Positions 33,154 through 42,087 are shown, counted from the stretch's first letter. The stretch: 64,000 nucleotides of DNA from Knoellia remsis (GCF_003002895.1 NZ_PVTI01000015.1:1-64000), one strand, 5' to 3'. Numbers and translations are program-made. The notes: generated from the letters alone by a model not told the origin.

Positions 33154-34332
33154 TCAGATCTTGGCGACCTGGGTGAACGACAGCTCGACCGGGGTCTCCC
33201 GGCCGAAGATGGAGACGAGCACCTTGAGCTTCTGGCTCTCGGCGTTGATCTCGGAGATCGTCGCCGGCAGGGTCTCGAATGGACCGTCCATGACGGTGAC
33301 CGACTCGCCGACCTCGAAGTCGACGACGGCGGGCTCGGGGGTCGCGCCGGCACCCGCGGCCGCGCCACCGGCGGCCGTCGCCGCGGCGGGCGTCTCGAGG
33401 TCGGCCGGCTTGATCATCGTGTAGACCTCGTCGAGACTCAGCGGCACCGGCTGGTGCGCGTTGCCGACGAAGCCGGTGACACCGGGCGTGTGGCGCACAG
33501 CGCCCCACGACTCGTCGGTGAGATCCATGCGGACGAGGACGTACCCGGGCATCCGGACACGGCGGACGAGCTTGCGCTGACCGCTCTTGATCTCGGTGAC
33601 CTCTTCCATCGGGACCTGCACCTCGAAGATGTAGTCCTCCATGTTGAGGGACTGGGTGCGGTTCTCGAGGTTGGCCTTCACGCGGTTCTCGTAGCCGGCG
33701 TAGGAGTGGATGACGTACCAGTCGCCGAACTTGCTCGCGAGGTCGTCCTTGAACGCCTGGACCGGGTCGACGTCGGTGGGGAGGACGTCGCCGTCCTCGT
33801 CGACCTCGCCCGCCGGAGCCGCGGCGGCATCCGTGTCGGCGCCGGTCGAGGTGTCGGCGTCGCTGAACGCGGCAGTGGCGTCCTGCTCGGCGACCGCGTC
33901 GGAGTCACCGGCGGCGACGACCTCCTCGTCGGACTCGACACCGTCCGCGGTGTCCTCGAGCTCCTGGTCGACCTCGACGGTCTCGGGCTGCTCGACCTCG
34001 CCACCGAACGCGGCGGCGGCGTCGTCCTCGGCGCGCTGGTGCACGTCACCCTCGGGGGTGACCTCACCCTCGACAACCGGGCCGCGGCCTTCGTCGACGA
34101 TCGCCTCGTCGACGACGAGCGTCTCGGGCTGCTCGACCTCGCCACCGAACGCGGCGGCGGCGTCGTCCTCGGCGCGCTGACCGGTCTCGCCCGCGGGCGT
34201 GACCTCCTCCTGCGACTCGACGCCGTCCGGGGTGTCGACGAGGACCTGGTCGACGTCGACGGCCTCGGGCTGCTGGGCCTCGGGGTCGACGGAGCTCGAC
34301 TCGGCGTCCTGGGACGTCCACTGGTCGGACAC
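33154..34332 (-). CDS. nusG: Transcription termination/antitermination factor NusG with long acidic N-terminus
   Basis: The NusG core is at the C-terminal end: NGN domain ([21 protein letters not shown] ... [16 protein letters not shown]) and KOW domain ([21 protein letters not shown]). It is preceded by about 200 residues of acidic, Val/Ala/Gln-rich sequence containing the 20-mer [20 protein letters not shown] twice. A Gly/Ala-rich linker separates NGN and KOW. The GTG at 34332 is chosen because a GGAAGTAGG sequence precedes it; a start at 34434 would overlap secE. The 392-residue product is longer than many NusG proteins; long N-termini are known in actinobacteria. Confidence 0.94.
   Translation of the reverse strand: MSDQWTSQDAESSSVDPEAQQPEAVDVDQVLVDTPDGVESQEEVTPAGETGQRAEDDAAAAFGGEVEQPETLVVDEAIVDEGRGPVVEGEVTPEGDVHQRAEDDAAAAFGGEVEQPETVEVDQELEDTADGVESDEEVVAAGDSDAVAEQDATAAFSDADTSTGADTDAAAAPAGEVDEDGDVLPTDVDPVQAFKDDLASKFGDWYVIHSYAGYENRVKANLENRTQSLNMEDYIFEVQVPMEEVTEIKSGQRKLVRRVRMPGYVLVRMDLTDESWGAVRHTPGVTGFVGNAHQPVPLSLDEVYTMIKPADLETPAAATAAGGAAAGAGATPEPAVVDFEVGESVTVMDGPFETLPATISEINAESQKLKVLVSIFGRETPVELSFTQVAKI
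33980..34179. repeat. Perfect 59-bp direct repeat inside nusG
   Basis: Bases 33980-34038 and 34121-34179 are identical over 59 nt and lie 141 nt (47 codons) apart, in frame. Both encode the acidic 20-residue unit of the NusG extension. Identical DNA, including third codon positions, indicates a recent duplication. Confidence 0.9.
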
Positions 34333-34402
34333 GTGCTGACCTACTTCCTGTACCGCGTTCGTTGGGTTCACCTGGCTGCGGGCGCGCTCGGCCCGGCCGG
34401 TG

Positions 34403-34660
34403 TCACTCGCCGTTGCCGAAGACGAGGCCGACAAGCTTGCTGAAGCCGAAGTCCATGCCCGACACCAGCGCCATCATCACCGTGACGAAGACGATGACGA
34501 CGAGCGTGTAGTTCCACAGCTCGGAGCGCGTCGGCCGGACGACCTTGCGCAGCTCGTCGAGGATCTGGCTGATGAACAGGCTCAGCCGGGACAGGGGGTT
34601 GCCCTTGTCCGACCGCTTGTTCGTCGGCCGCGAGTCGCGGGACGCGCCCACTTCCGTCAC
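34403..34660 (-). CDS. secE: Preprotein translocase subunit SecE
   Basis: The 85-residue protein starts from GTG at 34660 with AGAGGA before it. It has a charged amphipathic helix ([23 protein letters not shown]) and one transmembrane segment ([21 protein letters not shown]), as in single-span SecE. It stabilises SecY in the translocon. It lies between tRNA-Trp and nusG in the usual arrangement. Confidence 0.95.
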   Translation of the reverse strand: MTEVGASRDSRPTNKRSDKGNPLSRLSLFISQILDELRKVVRPTRSELWNYTLVVIVFVTVMMALVSGMDFGFSKLVGLVFGNGE

Positions 34661-34729
34661 GATTCCTCTTCTCGCTGGTTGATCCGTCGCCGGTGATCGC
34701 TCACCAGCGCGACGTCACTGTCGAACGTG

Positions 34730-34802
34730 CAGGGCAGGAGGGACTCGAACCCCCAACCGCCGGTTTTGGAGACCGGTGCTCTACCAATTGAGCCACTGCC
34801 CT
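34730..34802 (-). tRNA. tRNA-Trp (anticodon CCA)
   Basis: The minus strand reads AGGGCAGTGGCTCAATTGGT and onwards, with a CTCCAAA anticodon loop and a GGTTCGAGTCC T-arm. It closes with CTGCCCT, giving a complete cloverleaf of 73 nt. The 3' CCA is not encoded. It lies upstream of secE, as in many actinobacteria. Confidence 0.95.
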
Positions 34803-34933
34803 AGGAACGCACCTGTTGGGGTGGTGGTTCCGGAGGTGGTCACAGGCATGACGAATCATGGTGCAATCACCGAAGGATCAGCATACGGGACGCCCCCGGC
34901 CGACGCGAAACCGCCGGGAGGCCATGCACGCCG

Positions 34934-35377
34934 TCAGCGGGGGCGCAGCTCGACGATGGGGATCTGCCGGGTCGTGCGCTTCTGGTATGCCGTGTAGCGG
35001 TTCGCGTTGACGCCGTTGACGATCTCCCAGCGGCGCGCGTAGTCGGGGTCGTCCGGCAGGGTCACGCGGGCACGGACCGGGGTGCGGCGCGGGCCGACGT
35101 TGATGTCGGCGTCCGGGTTCGCCCGCAGGTTGTGCAGCCAGGCGGGAGCCTTGGGAGCGCCGCCGTTCGAGGCGACGACGAGCCAGGCGTCGCCGTCGCG
35201 GCCGTAGGTGAGGGCGTTGGTCCGCTGCTGCCCGGTCCTGGCGCCCACCGTGTGGAGCAGGAGGGTCGGGTTGCCGAACAGCAACTTGTGCCCGACCTTG
35301 CCGCCGGTCTTCTCGTAGAGCCATTGGTGCCCCTTGAGGACCTGGAGGCCGACCTGCTCGATCCGCGAGAGAGCCAT
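34934..35377 (-). CDS. Deazaflavin (F420)-dependent nitroreductase-family protein
   Basis: The 147-residue protein matches the Ddn-like split-barrel family of actinobacteria: LLLHTVGARTGQQRTNALTYGRDGDAWLVVASNGGAPKAPAWLHNL and ADINVG. The family binds reduced F420 and reduces varied substrates, and some members act in quinone protection. The precise substrate is unknown. It is a single gene. No F420 biosynthesis genes are in the window. Confidence 0.85.
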   Translation of the reverse strand: MALSRIEQVGLQVLKGHQWLYEKTGGKVGHKLLFGNPTLLLHTVGARTGQQRTNALTYGRDGDAWLVVASNGGAPKAPAWLHNLRANPDADINVGPRRTPVRARVTLPDDPDYARRWEIVNGVNANRYTAYQKRTTRQIPIVELRPR

Positions 35378-35445
35378 GGCCCCGACGCTACGAAGGTTCT
35401 ACGTCTGTAGCAATAGGGCGGCGGTGGTGGTGCGCGTGATGTCGG

Positions 35446-36294
35446 TCATCGTCCGGGCGTCGGCGCAGGCTCACGCTCGACCCGGTCGAGCCAGTCGGTG
35501 AGCAACGCCTCGGTCAGCTCGAGCCGCTCGTACTGGGCGTTGTGCCCGGCCCGGTCGAGGACCGCGAACGTCGCCCTGGGGTAGTGCTCGAGCAGCTCCC
35601 ACTGGTCGCGGTAGCCGACCGCGGAGTCCTGCCGACCGAGCAGCCACAGGGTGGGCCGGTCGTACGTGCGGCCCTCCTCGGGCAGCCGGCCCAGGTCCCA
35701 GCGGCGATGGATCCGGGCCATCCCCTCGGCATCCGCGGCCGCAAGGCCGGGTGCGACGTCACGCGCGAACGCGGCATACGTCTCCTCGGTCTGGACGACG
35801 GCGCCGTCCTCGAACTCCGCCCGCAACTGCGGGTCGAGGGTGTCGAGGAACGCCTCGTCACGCTCGAGCACGACCTCGGGCGGGCGGGTCCGCGCGGTCT
35901 TGGCGACGACCGGGCCGATCGGGCAGATGAGGGCGAGCCCCACCACCTGGCCGGGGCGGCGTCGCACCAGCTCGCGGGCGACGTACCCACCGTAGGACTC
36001 CCCCACGAGCAGGAACGGCTCGTCCGCGATGCGCTCACCGACGAGCCGTTCGACGCGGTCGACGACGTCGGAGGTCGAGGCGGCGTCGCCCACCGGCGAC
36101 TGTCCCATGCCGGGCAGGTCGGGGTAGATGCGGCGGTATGCCGCACCCGCTGCGGGTCTCGTCGGGTCGCCTCCGAGGACGGGCTCGAGGATGCCCGTCA
36201 TGAGCCGGTGGTCGGGGCTCCAGCCGTGGATCGCGAGCACCGGGATGCCGTCCTCTGGCCCGTGCTCGACGACGTGGAGTTCACTCGCTGACAT
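35446..36294 (-). CDS. Alpha/beta-fold hydrolase
   Basis: The 282-residue protein is read from MSASELHVVEHGPEDG. It has an oxyanion-region motif AIHGWSPDHRL, nucleophile elbow LVGESYGGY, an acid in WLLGRQDSAVGY and a catalytic His in DRAGHNAQYE. This is a complete triad of the hydrolase/haloperoxidase-like superfamily. No signal peptide is seen. The substrate cannot be inferred. It is divergent from the aminotransferase gene, sharing a 31-nt gap. Confidence 0.85.
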   Translation of the reverse strand: MSASELHVVEHGPEDGIPVLAIHGWSPDHRLMTGILEPVLGGDPTRPAAGAAYRRIYPDLPGMGQSPVGDAASTSDVVDRVERLVGERIADEPFLLVGESYGGYVARELVRRRPGQVVGLALICPIGPVVAKTARTRPPEVVLERDEAFLDTLDPQLRAEFEDGAVVQTEETYAAFARDVAPGLAAADAEGMARIHRRWDLGRLPEEGRTYDRPTLWLLGRQDSAVGYRDQWELLEHYPRATFAVLDRAGHNAQYERLELTEALLTDWLDRVEREPAPTPGR

Positions 36295-36325
36295 GGGTCG
36301 ATCGTGGCATGCCGGGTCTGGGACG

Positions 36326-37681
36326 ATGAGGGGCGTGACCGAGCAGACTCTTACCCGGCCCCTGACGTCCCTCCCGCCCGCGGACCTCGAGACGTTCCTC
36401 GAGACGCAGCGCATGGCATACGAGGATCTCAAGGCACGAGGGCTGAAGCTCGATCTCACCCGCGGCAAGCCGTCGGTGGAGCAGCTCGACCTCAGCAACG
36501 AACTGCTGAGCCTGCCGCGGGGCCACAAGGACGGCTCGGGCACCGACGTCCGCAACTACGGCGGGCTCGAGGGGCTGCCCGAGCTGCGCGCGATCTTCGC
36601 CGACCTGCTGTGGGTCGAGCCGGCGCAGGTCGTCGCCGGCGGCAACGCGAGCCTGACGATGATGCACGACTGCCTCGTCCAGCTGCTGCTGCACGGCGGG
36701 CCGGACTCGCCGCGGCCGTGGTCGCAGGAGGAGAGCGTGAAGTTCGTCTGCCCCGTGCCGGGCTACGACCGTCACTTCACGATGCTCGCCAGCTACGGGA
36801 TCGAGATGCTCACGGTGCCGATGCACGACGACGGCCCGGACGTGGCTGCGGTGCGCGAGCTCGTGCGCGACCCCGCGGTCAAGGGCATGTGGATCGTGCC
36901 GACGTACGCCAACCCGTCGGGCTCGGTCGTGACCCAAGAGATCGCGAGTGCCCTGGCGTCGATGGACACGGCCGCGCCGGACTTCCGGATCTTCTGGGAC
37001 AACGCGTATGCGTTCCACCACCTCACCGAGGACGAGGCCAAGAGCGCCGACATCATCACACTCGCGTCGGCCGCGGGGCACCCGAACCGGCCGCTGATGT
37101 TCGCGTCGACGTCGAAGATCACCTTCGCGGGGGCCGGGGTGGCGTTCCTGGCCGCGTCGGAGGCGAACGTGAAGTGGTACCTGTCGCACCAGAAGTTCGC
37201 GTCGATCGGTCCGGACAAGGTCAACCAGCTGCGGCACGTGCAGTTCTTCGGGTCCGCGGCGGGGGTGCGCGAGCACATGGCGCGCCACCGCGAGATCCTC
37301 GCCCCGAAGTTCGCGGCGGTCGACGCGGCGCTGTCGTCGGCGCTGGACGGGCGCGAGGTGGCGACGTGGTCGAAGCCGTCGGGCGGGTACTTCGTCAACC
37401 TCGACGTGCTGGACGGGACGGCGACGCGGGTCGTCGAGCTGGCCCGCGAGGCCGGGATCGTCCTGACGCCGGCGGGTGCGTCCTTCCCCCACGGCGTGGA
37501 CCCGCGCGACCGGAACATCCGGTTGGCGCCGTCGTTCCCGACGCTGGACGAGGTCGAGACGGCGATGGCCGGGGTCGCGACGTGCGTGCTGCTCGCCGCG
37601 GCGGAGAAGCTCGCCGCTGGTTCGGGCGCCGGCTCCGCCGCCACGGACCCCGACACGGACCGCGACGGCGTGCAAGGCTGA
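36326..37681 (+). CDS. Class I/II aminotransferase (aspartate aminotransferase-like)
   Basis: This PLP enzyme of about 451 residues has VCPVPGYDRHFTMLASYGIEM, FWDNAYAFHHL and the PLP-lysine segment FASTSKITFAGAGVAFL. That pattern is shared with the Corynebacterium-type (subgroup Ic) aspartate aminotransferases. It transfers the amino group between aspartate or related amino acids and 2-oxoglutarate. The start at 36326 or a GTG at 36335 is possible. It leads an apparent operon with the acidic protein and adenosine deaminase. The last 30 residues are a low-complexity tail. Confidence 0.85.
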   Translation: MRGVTEQTLTRPLTSLPPADLETFLETQRMAYEDLKARGLKLDLTRGKPSVEQLDLSNELLSLPRGHKDGSGTDVRNYGGLEGLPELRAIFADLLWVEPAQVVAGGNASLTMMHDCLVQLLLHGGPDSPRPWSQEESVKFVCPVPGYDRHFTMLASYGIEMLTVPMHDDGPDVAAVRELVRDPAVKGMWIVPTYANPSGSVVTQEIASALASMDTAAPDFRIFWDNAYAFHHLTEDEAKSADIITLASAAGHPNRPLMFASTSKITFAGAGVAFLAASEANVKWYLSHQKFASIGPDKVNQLRHVQFFGSAAGVREHMARHREILAPKFAAVDAALSSALDGREVATWSKPSGGYFVNLDVLDGTATRVVELAREAGIVLTPAGASFPHGVDPRDRNIRLAPSFPTLDEVETAMAGVATCVLLAAAEKLAAGSGAGSAATDPDTDRDGVQG

Positions 37682-37685
37682 GCCC

Positions 37686-38216
37686 ATGAGCGACATGAAC
37701 GACCAGAACCTCGGCGACACCGGCTCCGACGACAACCTGGACTTCGAGGATCTCGGTCGGGACCGCACGATCGACGAGCTCGAGGACACGGACGTGCCGG
37801 CGAGCGACCTCGACTCGATCGACTCCGAGCGCGACCTCGAGCTGACCGAGCAGGAGCTCGGCGGTCTCGACTCCGACGTCGACCGTGACGGCGAGGAGCT
37901 CGAGGAGGTGTCGCTGGACGAGGAGGCCGACCAGGCCGACGACTACCTCGACGACTCGAGCGAGACTGACGACCTGCCGGTGACGCCGGCGGAGTCGCGG
38001 CCGATCAACGCCGAGATCGCCTTCGACAGCCCCGACGGGGACACGGAGGAGACGATCGACCAGCGGATCAACCAGGAGGAGCCGGAAGCCGGGTCGGCCT
38101 ACGGCAAGCCCGAGGACGGTGTCGACGACCGGCGCGAGAAGTACGGCCTCGGGGACCCGGATGACGAGGACGTGGACGAGCCCGCCGAGGAAGCGGCGCT
38201 GCACGTCGAGGAATGA
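37686..38216 (+). CDS. Acidic DUF5709-like protein
   Basis: The 176-residue protein is extremely acidic (Asp/Glu over one third) with no membrane segment. A C-terminal segment ETIDQRINQEEPEAGSAYG resembles the conserved signature of DUF5709 proteins in actinobacteria. Function unknown. It begins 4 nt after the aminotransferase stop, and its stop overlaps the adenosine deaminase start by 4 nt (ATGA), so it is co-translated. Confidence 0.7.
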   Translation: MSDMNDQNLGDTGSDDNLDFEDLGRDRTIDELEDTDVPASDLDSIDSERDLELTEQELGGLDSDVDRDGEELEEVSLDEEADQADDYLDDSSETDDLPVTPAESRPINAEIAFDSPDGDTEETIDQRINQEEPEAGSAYGKPEDGVDDRREKYGLGDPDDEDVDEPAEEAALHVEE

Positions 38217-39274
38217 GCCTCGAGCCGGCGGCTGCCGGTTCCGATCGGGCGACGGCAGACCTGCCGAAGGCGCACCTGCACCTGCACTTCACCGGCTCGA
38301 TGCGGATCGGGACCGTGCGGGAGATGTCGGCCGCGCACGGGCTGCGGCTGCCCTCGGCGCTCGAGGGCGACTGGCCGGTGACGTTCGAGACCCGCGACGA
38401 GCGCGGGTGGTTCCGGTTCCAGAGCCTGTATGACGCCGCGCGTGCCTGTGTGCGCTCGGAGGCGGACATGCGGCGCATCGTGCGCGAGGCGGCATTGGAC
38501 GACGGGGCCGAGGGGTCGCGGTGGCTGGAGCTGCAGGTCGACCCGACGTCGTATGCGCCGCACGTCGGCGGGATCACGCCGGCGCTCGAGATCGTGCTGG
38601 ACGAGGCTGCGGCGGTGTCGCGGGAGCCGGGGGCGGCGCAGGTGGGGATCGTCGTCGCGGCCTCACGGATGCGACACGAGCTCGAGGCGCGGACGCTGGC
38701 GCGCTTGGCGGCGCGGTATGCCGGCGAGGGGCCGGGTGCGGTCGTCGGGTTCGGGCTGAGCAACGACGAGCGGCGTGGGGACACGGGGGCTTTTGCGCCG
38801 GCGTTCCGGATCGCGCGACGGGCGGGGTTGGCCCTGGTGCCGCACGCCGGTGAGCTGTTGGGGCCGGCTGCGGTGGAGCGGACCTTGGATGCCATCGAGC
38901 CGGACCGGCTGGGGCACGGGGTGCGGTCGGTGGAGGACCCGCGGGTGCTGGAGCGGGTGGTGTCCGAGGGCGTGGCGCTCGAGGTGTGCCCGGGCAGCAA
39001 CATCTCGCTCGGGGTCTATGACGAGATCGACGACGTGCCGCTGCGTCGGCTCGTCGACGCCGGGGCGACGGTGGCGCTGGGGGCCGACGACCCGCTCATC
39101 TTCGGGTCGCGACTGGTCGAGCAGTACGAGGTCGCCCGGCTGCTCGACTTCTCCGACGCCGATCTCGCGGAGCTGGCGCGAGGCTCGGTGCGCGCCTCTC
39201 GCGCGCCCGCCGACGTGCGCAGCCAAGCCCTCGCCGACATCGACAGCTGGCTCGAGTCCCCGCCGGAGGGCTGA
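38213..39274 (+). CDS. Adenosine deaminase family protein
   Basis: The 353-residue metal-dependent hydrolase has the zinc-binding KAHLHLHFTGS near the N-terminus and the catalytic VPHAGE with the essential Glu. RLGHGVR, NISLGVY and the C-terminal LGADDP with the paired aspartates complete the set, all required by the adenosine/AMP deaminase fold. It probably converts adenosine to inosine in purine salvage. A related substrate is possible because the HFTGS motif deviates from the usual HLDGS. The gene is coupled to the acidic protein upstream. Confidence 0.88.
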   Translation: MSLEPAAAGSDRATADLPKAHLHLHFTGSMRIGTVREMSAAHGLRLPSALEGDWPVTFETRDERGWFRFQSLYDAARACVRSEADMRRIVREAALDDGAEGSRWLELQVDPTSYAPHVGGITPALEIVLDEAAAVSREPGAAQVGIVVAASRMRHELEARTLARLAARYAGEGPGAVVGFGLSNDERRGDTGAFAPAFRIARRAGLALVPHAGELLGPAAVERTLDAIEPDRLGHGVRSVEDPRVLERVVSEGVALEVCPGSNISLGVYDEIDDVPLRRLVDAGATVALGADDPLIFGSRLVEQYEVARLLDFSDADLAELARGSVRASRAPADVRSQALADIDSWLESPPEG

Positions 39275-39419
39275 CCGAGCGACGTCCGGCCACCCCGAAC
39301 CACCCCGCTCCGAAGAGTGCCTTTGCTCCAAGCAGCCGGAGCACTGGCGTGAGTTGCGTCGACAGGGTGAAGCACAGGAACGTCTCGTGGCGGTGATGGT
39401 TGCCAGCGAGCACGGGCGG

Positions 39420-39457
39420 CTGTCCACACCCGACGTTCGCGGGGTCGGTTGTCCACA
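39420..39457. other. Two DnaA-box-like 9-mers
   Basis: CTGTCCACA (39420-39428) and TTGTCCACA (39449-39457) lie in the 234-nt gap before the XRE-type gene. The second is an exact match to the actinobacterial DnaA-box consensus. Two boxes are not an origin, but they could be a DnaA-binding regulatory or titration site. The rest of the gap shows no gene. Confidence 0.35.
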
Positions 39458-39508
39458 GATGCTCCGCACCCACTGGCGCCCTCCCACAGCGACATTCATC
39501 GTCGGTTC

Positions 39509-40036
39509 ATGAATCCAGACCAACTCAACGACAAGATCACCGCCGAGCTCGAGCAAGCCGCGAGTCGCCTCACGGTCGCCGACGCCGTCGGACTCGCCCT
39601 GCGCGACCATCGGCGCCGGCTCGGGTTGTCCCAGCGCGCCTACGCAGCCATGCGACATCTCGGCGCCTCGACCGTGGCCCGACTCGAGACCATGGCCGGA
39701 GTCTTCCGGCTCGACACCGTCGTCGGCGCCCTCGACGGCACCGGCTACTCCCTCGCCGTCGTCCGCCTCGGTGAGGGCGAGTCGGGTGAGCTGGCCGCCG
39801 TCGTCCAGCCGACCGACTGGTCGACCACCGAGCTACTCGCTCGGGTGCGCGGAGACTCACGCCGCTTCCCCGCACATCACGAGACGATGCCGGTGACGTT
39901 CCCGCCACGCTGGTGGTGGCACCGCGAGTTCTTCACCAACGCCGGGCCGGAACCTCGGTGGTACGCCCCTCGACCCCCGCGCACGAGCCTGCCGACGGCA
40001 CAGCCCGACGAGGACGAAGCCTCACCCGCCGCGTGA
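39509..40036 (+). CDS. XRE-type helix-turn-helix DNA-binding protein
   Basis: The 175-residue protein is read from MNPDQLNDKITAELEQAASRL. The HTH at about residues 35-85 reads GLALRDHRRRLGLSQRAYAAMRHLGASTVARLETMAG. The C-terminal half (WSTTELLARVRGDSRRFPAHHE, PPRWWWHREFF) is not recognised. The start could be an upstream TTG at 39449, but no better ribosome-binding site is seen there. It is a single transcription regulator with unknown targets. Confidence 0.75.
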   Translation: MNPDQLNDKITAELEQAASRLTVADAVGLALRDHRRRLGLSQRAYAAMRHLGASTVARLETMAGVFRLDTVVGALDGTGYSLAVVRLGEGESGELAAVVQPTDWSTTELLARVRGDSRRFPAHHETMPVTFPPRWWWHREFFTNAGPEPRWYAPRPPRTSLPTAQPDEDEASPAA

Positions 40037-40045
40037 GAGGCCCCC

Positions 40046-41116
40046 TCAGAGCTCGTGACCCACGAAGACCGGCTCGTTGACGAGAGTGACCCCGAACCGG
40101 TCACGCACCCCGTCCCGAACCTCCCGCGCCAGCGCCACCACGTCCGCCGCCGTGGCACTCCCCCGGTTCGTCACCGCGAGGGTGTGCTTCGTCGACAAGG
40201 CGGCCGGGCCCGGCATACCGAAACCCTTGCCGAAGCCGGCCCTGTCGATGAGCCAGGCAGCGCTCGTCTTGACGTCACCGCTCGCGTCCGCGAACCGCGG
40301 CGGAGCGAGATCCTCCCCGAGCGCGTCCCCCACCCGCCCCTCGAGCTCGGCGAAGCGCGCCGCCGACATGATCGGGTTCGTGAAGAACGACCCGCAGCTC
40401 CACGTGTCGTGGTCAGCCGGATCCAGCACCATTCCCCGCCGGCGCCGCTGCTCCAGCACCGCCTCCCGCGCGTCGGCCAGCGGCACTCGCGCCCCCACCT
40501 CGACGCCCAGACCGCGGGCAAGATCGGCATACGCGATCGGCTGCGACCGATCCGACAGCGCGAGCTGGAAGAGCACGTCGAGGACGACGTAGCGCGTCGA
40601 CGCCTTGAAGACCGAGTGCCGATAGGTGAACCCGCACTCCGACGCGGCGAGCGTGCGCACCTCCTGGGTCTCCCGGTCGAAGACCCGCACCCGCGCGATG
40701 GTCTGCGCGACCTCCTGACCGTAGGCCCCGACGTTCTGCACCGGCGTCGCACCCGCCGACCCCGGGATTCCCGACAGCGCCTCGACCCCGGACCACCCCT
40801 CGTCGACGGCACGACGCACGACGTCGTCCCACACCTCCCCGGCGGCCACCCGCACCATCGCGCCACCGCACGAGTCGGCCGACTCGACCTCGACACCCGA
40901 GGTCGCCACGCGCACCACGGTGCCGGCAAACCCTGCGTCGGCGATGACGAGGTTCGACCCGCCACCGACGACGAGCAGCGGCTCGTCCGCATCGTCGACC
41001 TCACGGATGGTGTCGACGAGCTCGTCGATCGTCTCGGCGACGACGAGCCGGCGCGCGGGTCCTCCCACCCGCATGGTCGTCAGCTCGGCGAGCGGGGCGT
41101 CGTGGAGCTCCTGCAT
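40046..41116 (-). CDS. murB: UDP-N-acetylmuramate dehydrogenase
   Basis: The 356-residue flavoenzyme reduces UDP-GlcNAc-enolpyruvate in peptidoglycan synthesis. The FAD-binding LLVVGGGSNLVIADAGF, ALSGIPGSAGATPVQNVGAYGQEV, and the catalytic-Ser region WSCGSFFTNPIMS are present. The C-terminal substrate domain has the HTLAVTNRGSATAADVVALA region. This is the type I domain arrangement. The start overlaps the hadB-like stop by 1 nt. Confidence 0.96.
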   Translation of the reverse strand: MQELHDAPLAELTTMRVGGPARRLVVAETIDELVDTIREVDDADEPLLVVGGGSNLVIADAGFAGTVVRVATSGVEVESADSCGGAMVRVAAGEVWDDVVRRAVDEGWSGVEALSGIPGSAGATPVQNVGAYGQEVAQTIARVRVFDRETQEVRTLAASECGFTYRHSVFKASTRYVVLDVLFQLALSDRSQPIAYADLARGLGVEVGARVPLADAREAVLEQRRRRGMVLDPADHDTWSCGSFFTNPIMSAARFAELEGRVGDALGEDLAPPRFADASGDVKTSAAWLIDRAGFGKGFGMPGPAALSTKHTLAVTNRGSATAADVVALAREVRDGVRDRFGVTLVNEPVFVGHEL

Positions 41117-41538
41117 CAGTCGAGCTGCACGACGGCGGTGCAGCGACCGAGGACCTTCGCACCGGCCGAGCTCGCCGTGATCTCGACGGTCGCGCGTCGC
41201 GACTCGGCATCCACAGCCGTGACTCGCCCGTCGACGAGCAGCTCGGCGCCCGCGGCCGGCACGACGACGGGCTTGGTGAAGCGCGTCCCGAACTCGACGA
41301 CCCGGCCAGCCTCACCCACCCACTCGGCGACGACGGCACCGGCGGCACCCATCGTCCACATGCCGTGGGCGATGACGTCGGGCAGTCCGACCTGCTTCGC
41401 GAACTCCTCGTCCTGGTGGATGGGGTTCTGGTCACCGGACGCGGCGGCGTACGCCACCAGCGTCTCGCGGGTGACCGGGATCGTCTTCGGGCCGACGAGG
41501 TCACCGACCACGGTCTCGGCTGCGGTACGGACGGTCAT
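41116..41538 (-). CDS. MaoC-family (R)-hydratase/dehydratase, HadB-like
   Basis: The 140-residue hot-dog fold protein has the hydratase-2 motif AAASGDQNPIHQDEEFAKQVGLPDVIAHG, with the catalytic Asp/His pair. By synteny with mycobacterial hadA-hadB next to rpmG it is the catalytic subunit of a (3R)-hydroxyacyl-ACP dehydratase in fatty-acid elongation. It overlaps hadA and murB by 1 nt (TGATG) on each side. Confidence 0.88.
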   Translation of the reverse strand: MTVRTAAETVVGDLVGPKTIPVTRETLVAYAAASGDQNPIHQDEEFAKQVGLPDVIAHGMWTMGAAGAVVAEWVGEAGRVVEFGTRFTKPVVVPAAGAELLVDGRVTAVDAESRRATVEITASSAGAKVLGRCTAVVQLD

Positions 41539-41990
41539 CAGTCCTCCCCTCCCCGGACGACGATGGTGCTCGTCGACGTGCAGACCGGCTCGGCGCCGGC
41601 AGTGAGCTCCGTGCGGGTCGTGATCATCGCGTGGCCGCCGGCCATGCGGATCGAGTCGACGGTCAGCTCACCCGTCAGTTCATCGCCCGCCGTGATGGGG
41701 CGGTGGTGGACGAACCGCTGCTCGCCGTGGACGACCCGGCTGTAGTCGATCCCGGACTCGGGGTCCATGACGTAGGCGCGATCACACTGCTGCGCGATCG
41801 TCACCGCGAACGTCGGCGGCGCGATGACATCGGCGTGCCCCGCAGCCCGCGCGACCTCGGCGTCTCGGTGCACCGGGTCGTCGGCGCCCACCGCGTCGGC
41901 GAACGCGGCAATCTCAGCCGCGCTCACGGCATACGGACCGCTGGGCGGATAGGTCCGCCCGACGAAGTCTTGGTTCACGCCCTCACTCAT
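41538..41990 (-). CDS. MaoC-like N-terminal dehydratase subunit, HadA-like (FAS1_DH)
   Basis: The 150-residue hot-dog protein starts MSEGVNQDFVGRTYPPSGPY. It lacks the full hydratase-2 motif of its neighbour (DAVGADDPVHRDAEVARAAGHADVIAPPTF) and fits the substrate-stabilising HadA subunit. The pair is expected to form a heterodimeric acyl-ACP dehydratase. The longer upstream frame runs into rpmG territory and is rejected. Confidence 0.87.
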   Translation of the reverse strand: MSEGVNQDFVGRTYPPSGPYAVSAAEIAAFADAVGADDPVHRDAEVARAAGHADVIAPPTFAVTIAQQCDRAYVMDPESGIDYSRVVHGEQRFVHHRPITAGDELTGELTVDSIRMAGGHAMITTRTELTAGAEPVCTSTSTIVVRGGED

Positions 41991-42047
41991 GGCGACCACT
42001 CTAGAGACCCCGCCGCTGCGGCTGCGCTCCCCGCTCGCCCCGGGAAC

Positions 42048-42087
42048 GACGAAGCCGCCCGGCACCGAGCGGTGGGGCGGCTTCGTC
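42048..42087 (-). terminator. Terminator after rpmG
   Basis: GACGAAGCCGCCC (42048-42060) pairs with GGGCGGCTTCGTC (42075-42087) over 13 bp, 28 nt beyond the rpmG stop on the minus strand. It separates rpmG from the hadA gene that follows. Confidence 0.7.

Noticed and set aside
33980-34179. CRISPR-like repeat
   Set aside because: Only two copies, in frame inside nusG, with a coding spacer; there are no cas genes in the window.
34333-34434. Upstream start for nusG at 34434
   Set aside because: It would overlap the end of secE, and the GTG at 34332 has a better ribosome-binding site.
38119-38853. Alternative frames within the acidic protein and adenosine deaminase genes
   Set aside because: Arg/Gly/Ala-rich shadows; the accepted frames carry the conserved catalytic motifs.
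39420-39457. Replication origin
   Set aside because: Two DnaA boxes without an AT-rich unwinding region or dnaA/dnaN/parAB neighbours are not enough.
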